This document shows positions 4,805 through 5,239 of a DNA stretch of 5,239 bases, in pieces. The notes under the pieces were generated by a model. It saw only the letters and a program-made list of their open reading frames with translations, did no database searches and was not told the origin of the DNA. The stretch covers positions 1-5,239 of the forward strand of contig JASLFR010000006.1 of the NCBI GenBank assembly GCA_030150565.1, read 5' to 3'. Made by a program: the position numbers and the translations under genes. Numbering within the stretch: the stretch's first letter is position 1; every line of letters begins with the position of its first letter. This stretch comes from Cardiobacteriales bacterium. Its GTDB lineage: Bacteria > Pseudomonadota > Gammaproteobacteria > Cardiobacteriales > Wohlfahrtiimonadaceae.

Positions 4805-5239
4805 GTGAGTAGAGAAAGAAGAAGACGCTCTCGTGGGCGTGGGCGCAAAAACCGAGTCCCAACTGAGCCAATTACCGTAACGATCCAAGATCTATCACAC
4901 GATGGGCGCGGTGTGGCAAAAATCGATGAGAAGGTGATTTTTGTAGATGGTGCTCTTCCTGATGAGGTGGTTGTTGCTCAATATACCCGTACTCGCAAAG
5001 AGTATGATGAAGCACAGGTTACCGAGGTTTTAACAGCCTCTAAAGATCGTGTAGAGCCGTTTTGTGATGTGTATGGAGTTTGTGGCGGATGTCGTCTACA
5101 ACATCTCGATGCCGATAAGCAGATCGATTTTAAAGCAGAGCAGCTCAAGAGTAATTTGGCGCGTCAAGCGGGGCTTACAGAGTATAAAATGTTGCCTAAC
5201 CTTCGGGGGGAGTCTCGCAATTATCGCTATAAGGCTCGC
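4805..5239 (+). CDS. rlmD: 23S rRNA (uracil-5-)-methyltransferase RlmD, 3'-truncated by window edge
   Basis: RlmD (formerly RumA) methylates C5 of a uridine in 23S rRNA (U1939 in E. coli) using S-adenosylmethionine and contains a [4Fe-4S] cluster. Only the first 145 codons of about 430-450 are present; the frame is open to the last base. Residues 4-17 are strikingly Arg-rich (ERRRRSRGRGRKNR). A TRAM RNA-binding domain follows at about 22-78 (ITVTIQDLSHDGRGVAK through the DEAQVTEV strand). Three cluster cysteines are visible as C87, C93 and C96 in PFCDVYGVCGGCRLQH; the fourth and the catalytic methyltransferase domain lie beyond the window. I chose GTG at 4805 because GAGG at 4794-4797 lies 7 nt upstream and the translation gives the expected short N-terminus before TRAM. 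The 93 bp separating it from the QueF-like gene hold no clear terminator or promoter. TrmA and RlmC are the alternatives, but TrmA lacks both the TRAM domain and the cluster, and RlmC lacks the TRAM domain. Confidence 0.93.
   Translation, partial: MSRERRRRSRGRGRKNRVPTEPITVTIQDLSHDGRGVAKIDEKVIFVDGALPDEVVVAQYTRTRKEYDEAQVTEVLTASKDRVEPFCDVYGVCGGCRLQHLDADKQIDFKAEQLKSNLARQAGLTEYKMLPNLRGESRNYRYKAR

Noticed and set aside
4490..4888. Minus-strand open frame of 132 codons across the end of the QueF-like gene and the start of rlmD.
   Set aside because: It overlaps two well-supported plus-strand genes and shows no recognisable motif or ribosome site.

Overview
The window reads as chromosomal DNA of a gammaproteobacterium with moderate GC content. 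The RlmB, RlmD, GhrA, YqeA-type carbamate kinase and SmrA-like Smr proteins all resemble E. coli relatives as I remember them. A fly-associated genus such as Wohlfahrtiimonas or Ignatzschineria is a guess only. I see no insertion sequence, prophage, CRISPR array, tRNA or rRNA.

Layout. (1) 1-526, plus: the C-terminal SPOUT domain of the 23S rRNA 2'-O-methyltransferase RlmB, cut by the left edge. A strong bidirectional hairpin terminator follows at 539-566. (2) 596-1850, minus: a GhrA-type hydroxyacid dehydrogenase and, downstream, an unrecognised small protein with two membrane segments; these are probably co-transcribed and end at the same terminator. (3) 1851-2051: a divergent regulatory region with a sigma70-like promoter reading right. 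(4) 2052-2975, plus: carbamate kinase, a stand-alone unit with its own promoter and an intrinsic terminator at 3019-3041. (5) 3076-3615, plus: an Smr-domain nuclease-family protein. (6) 3646-4711, plus: a -10 element, a structured leader that looks like a class I preQ1 riboswitch, a VUT-family queuosine-precursor transporter, and a QueF-like T-fold protein lacking the lysines of the usual NADPH motif. (7) 4805-5239, plus: the N-terminus of the 23S rRNA m5U methyltransferase RlmD, cut by the right edge.

The most interesting part is 3646-4711. A putative preQ1-sensing leader, whose pseudoknot would include the ribosome binding site, precedes a membrane salvage protein and a divergent QueF relative. 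The likely logic is that when preQ1 is plentiful the transporter's ribosome binding site is occluded and 7-deazaguanine uptake falls. An upstream segment can pair with the aptamer loop and might form the alternative state. The QueF-like protein keeps the catalytic Cys and a Glu but not the canonical reductase signature, so its reaction is open.
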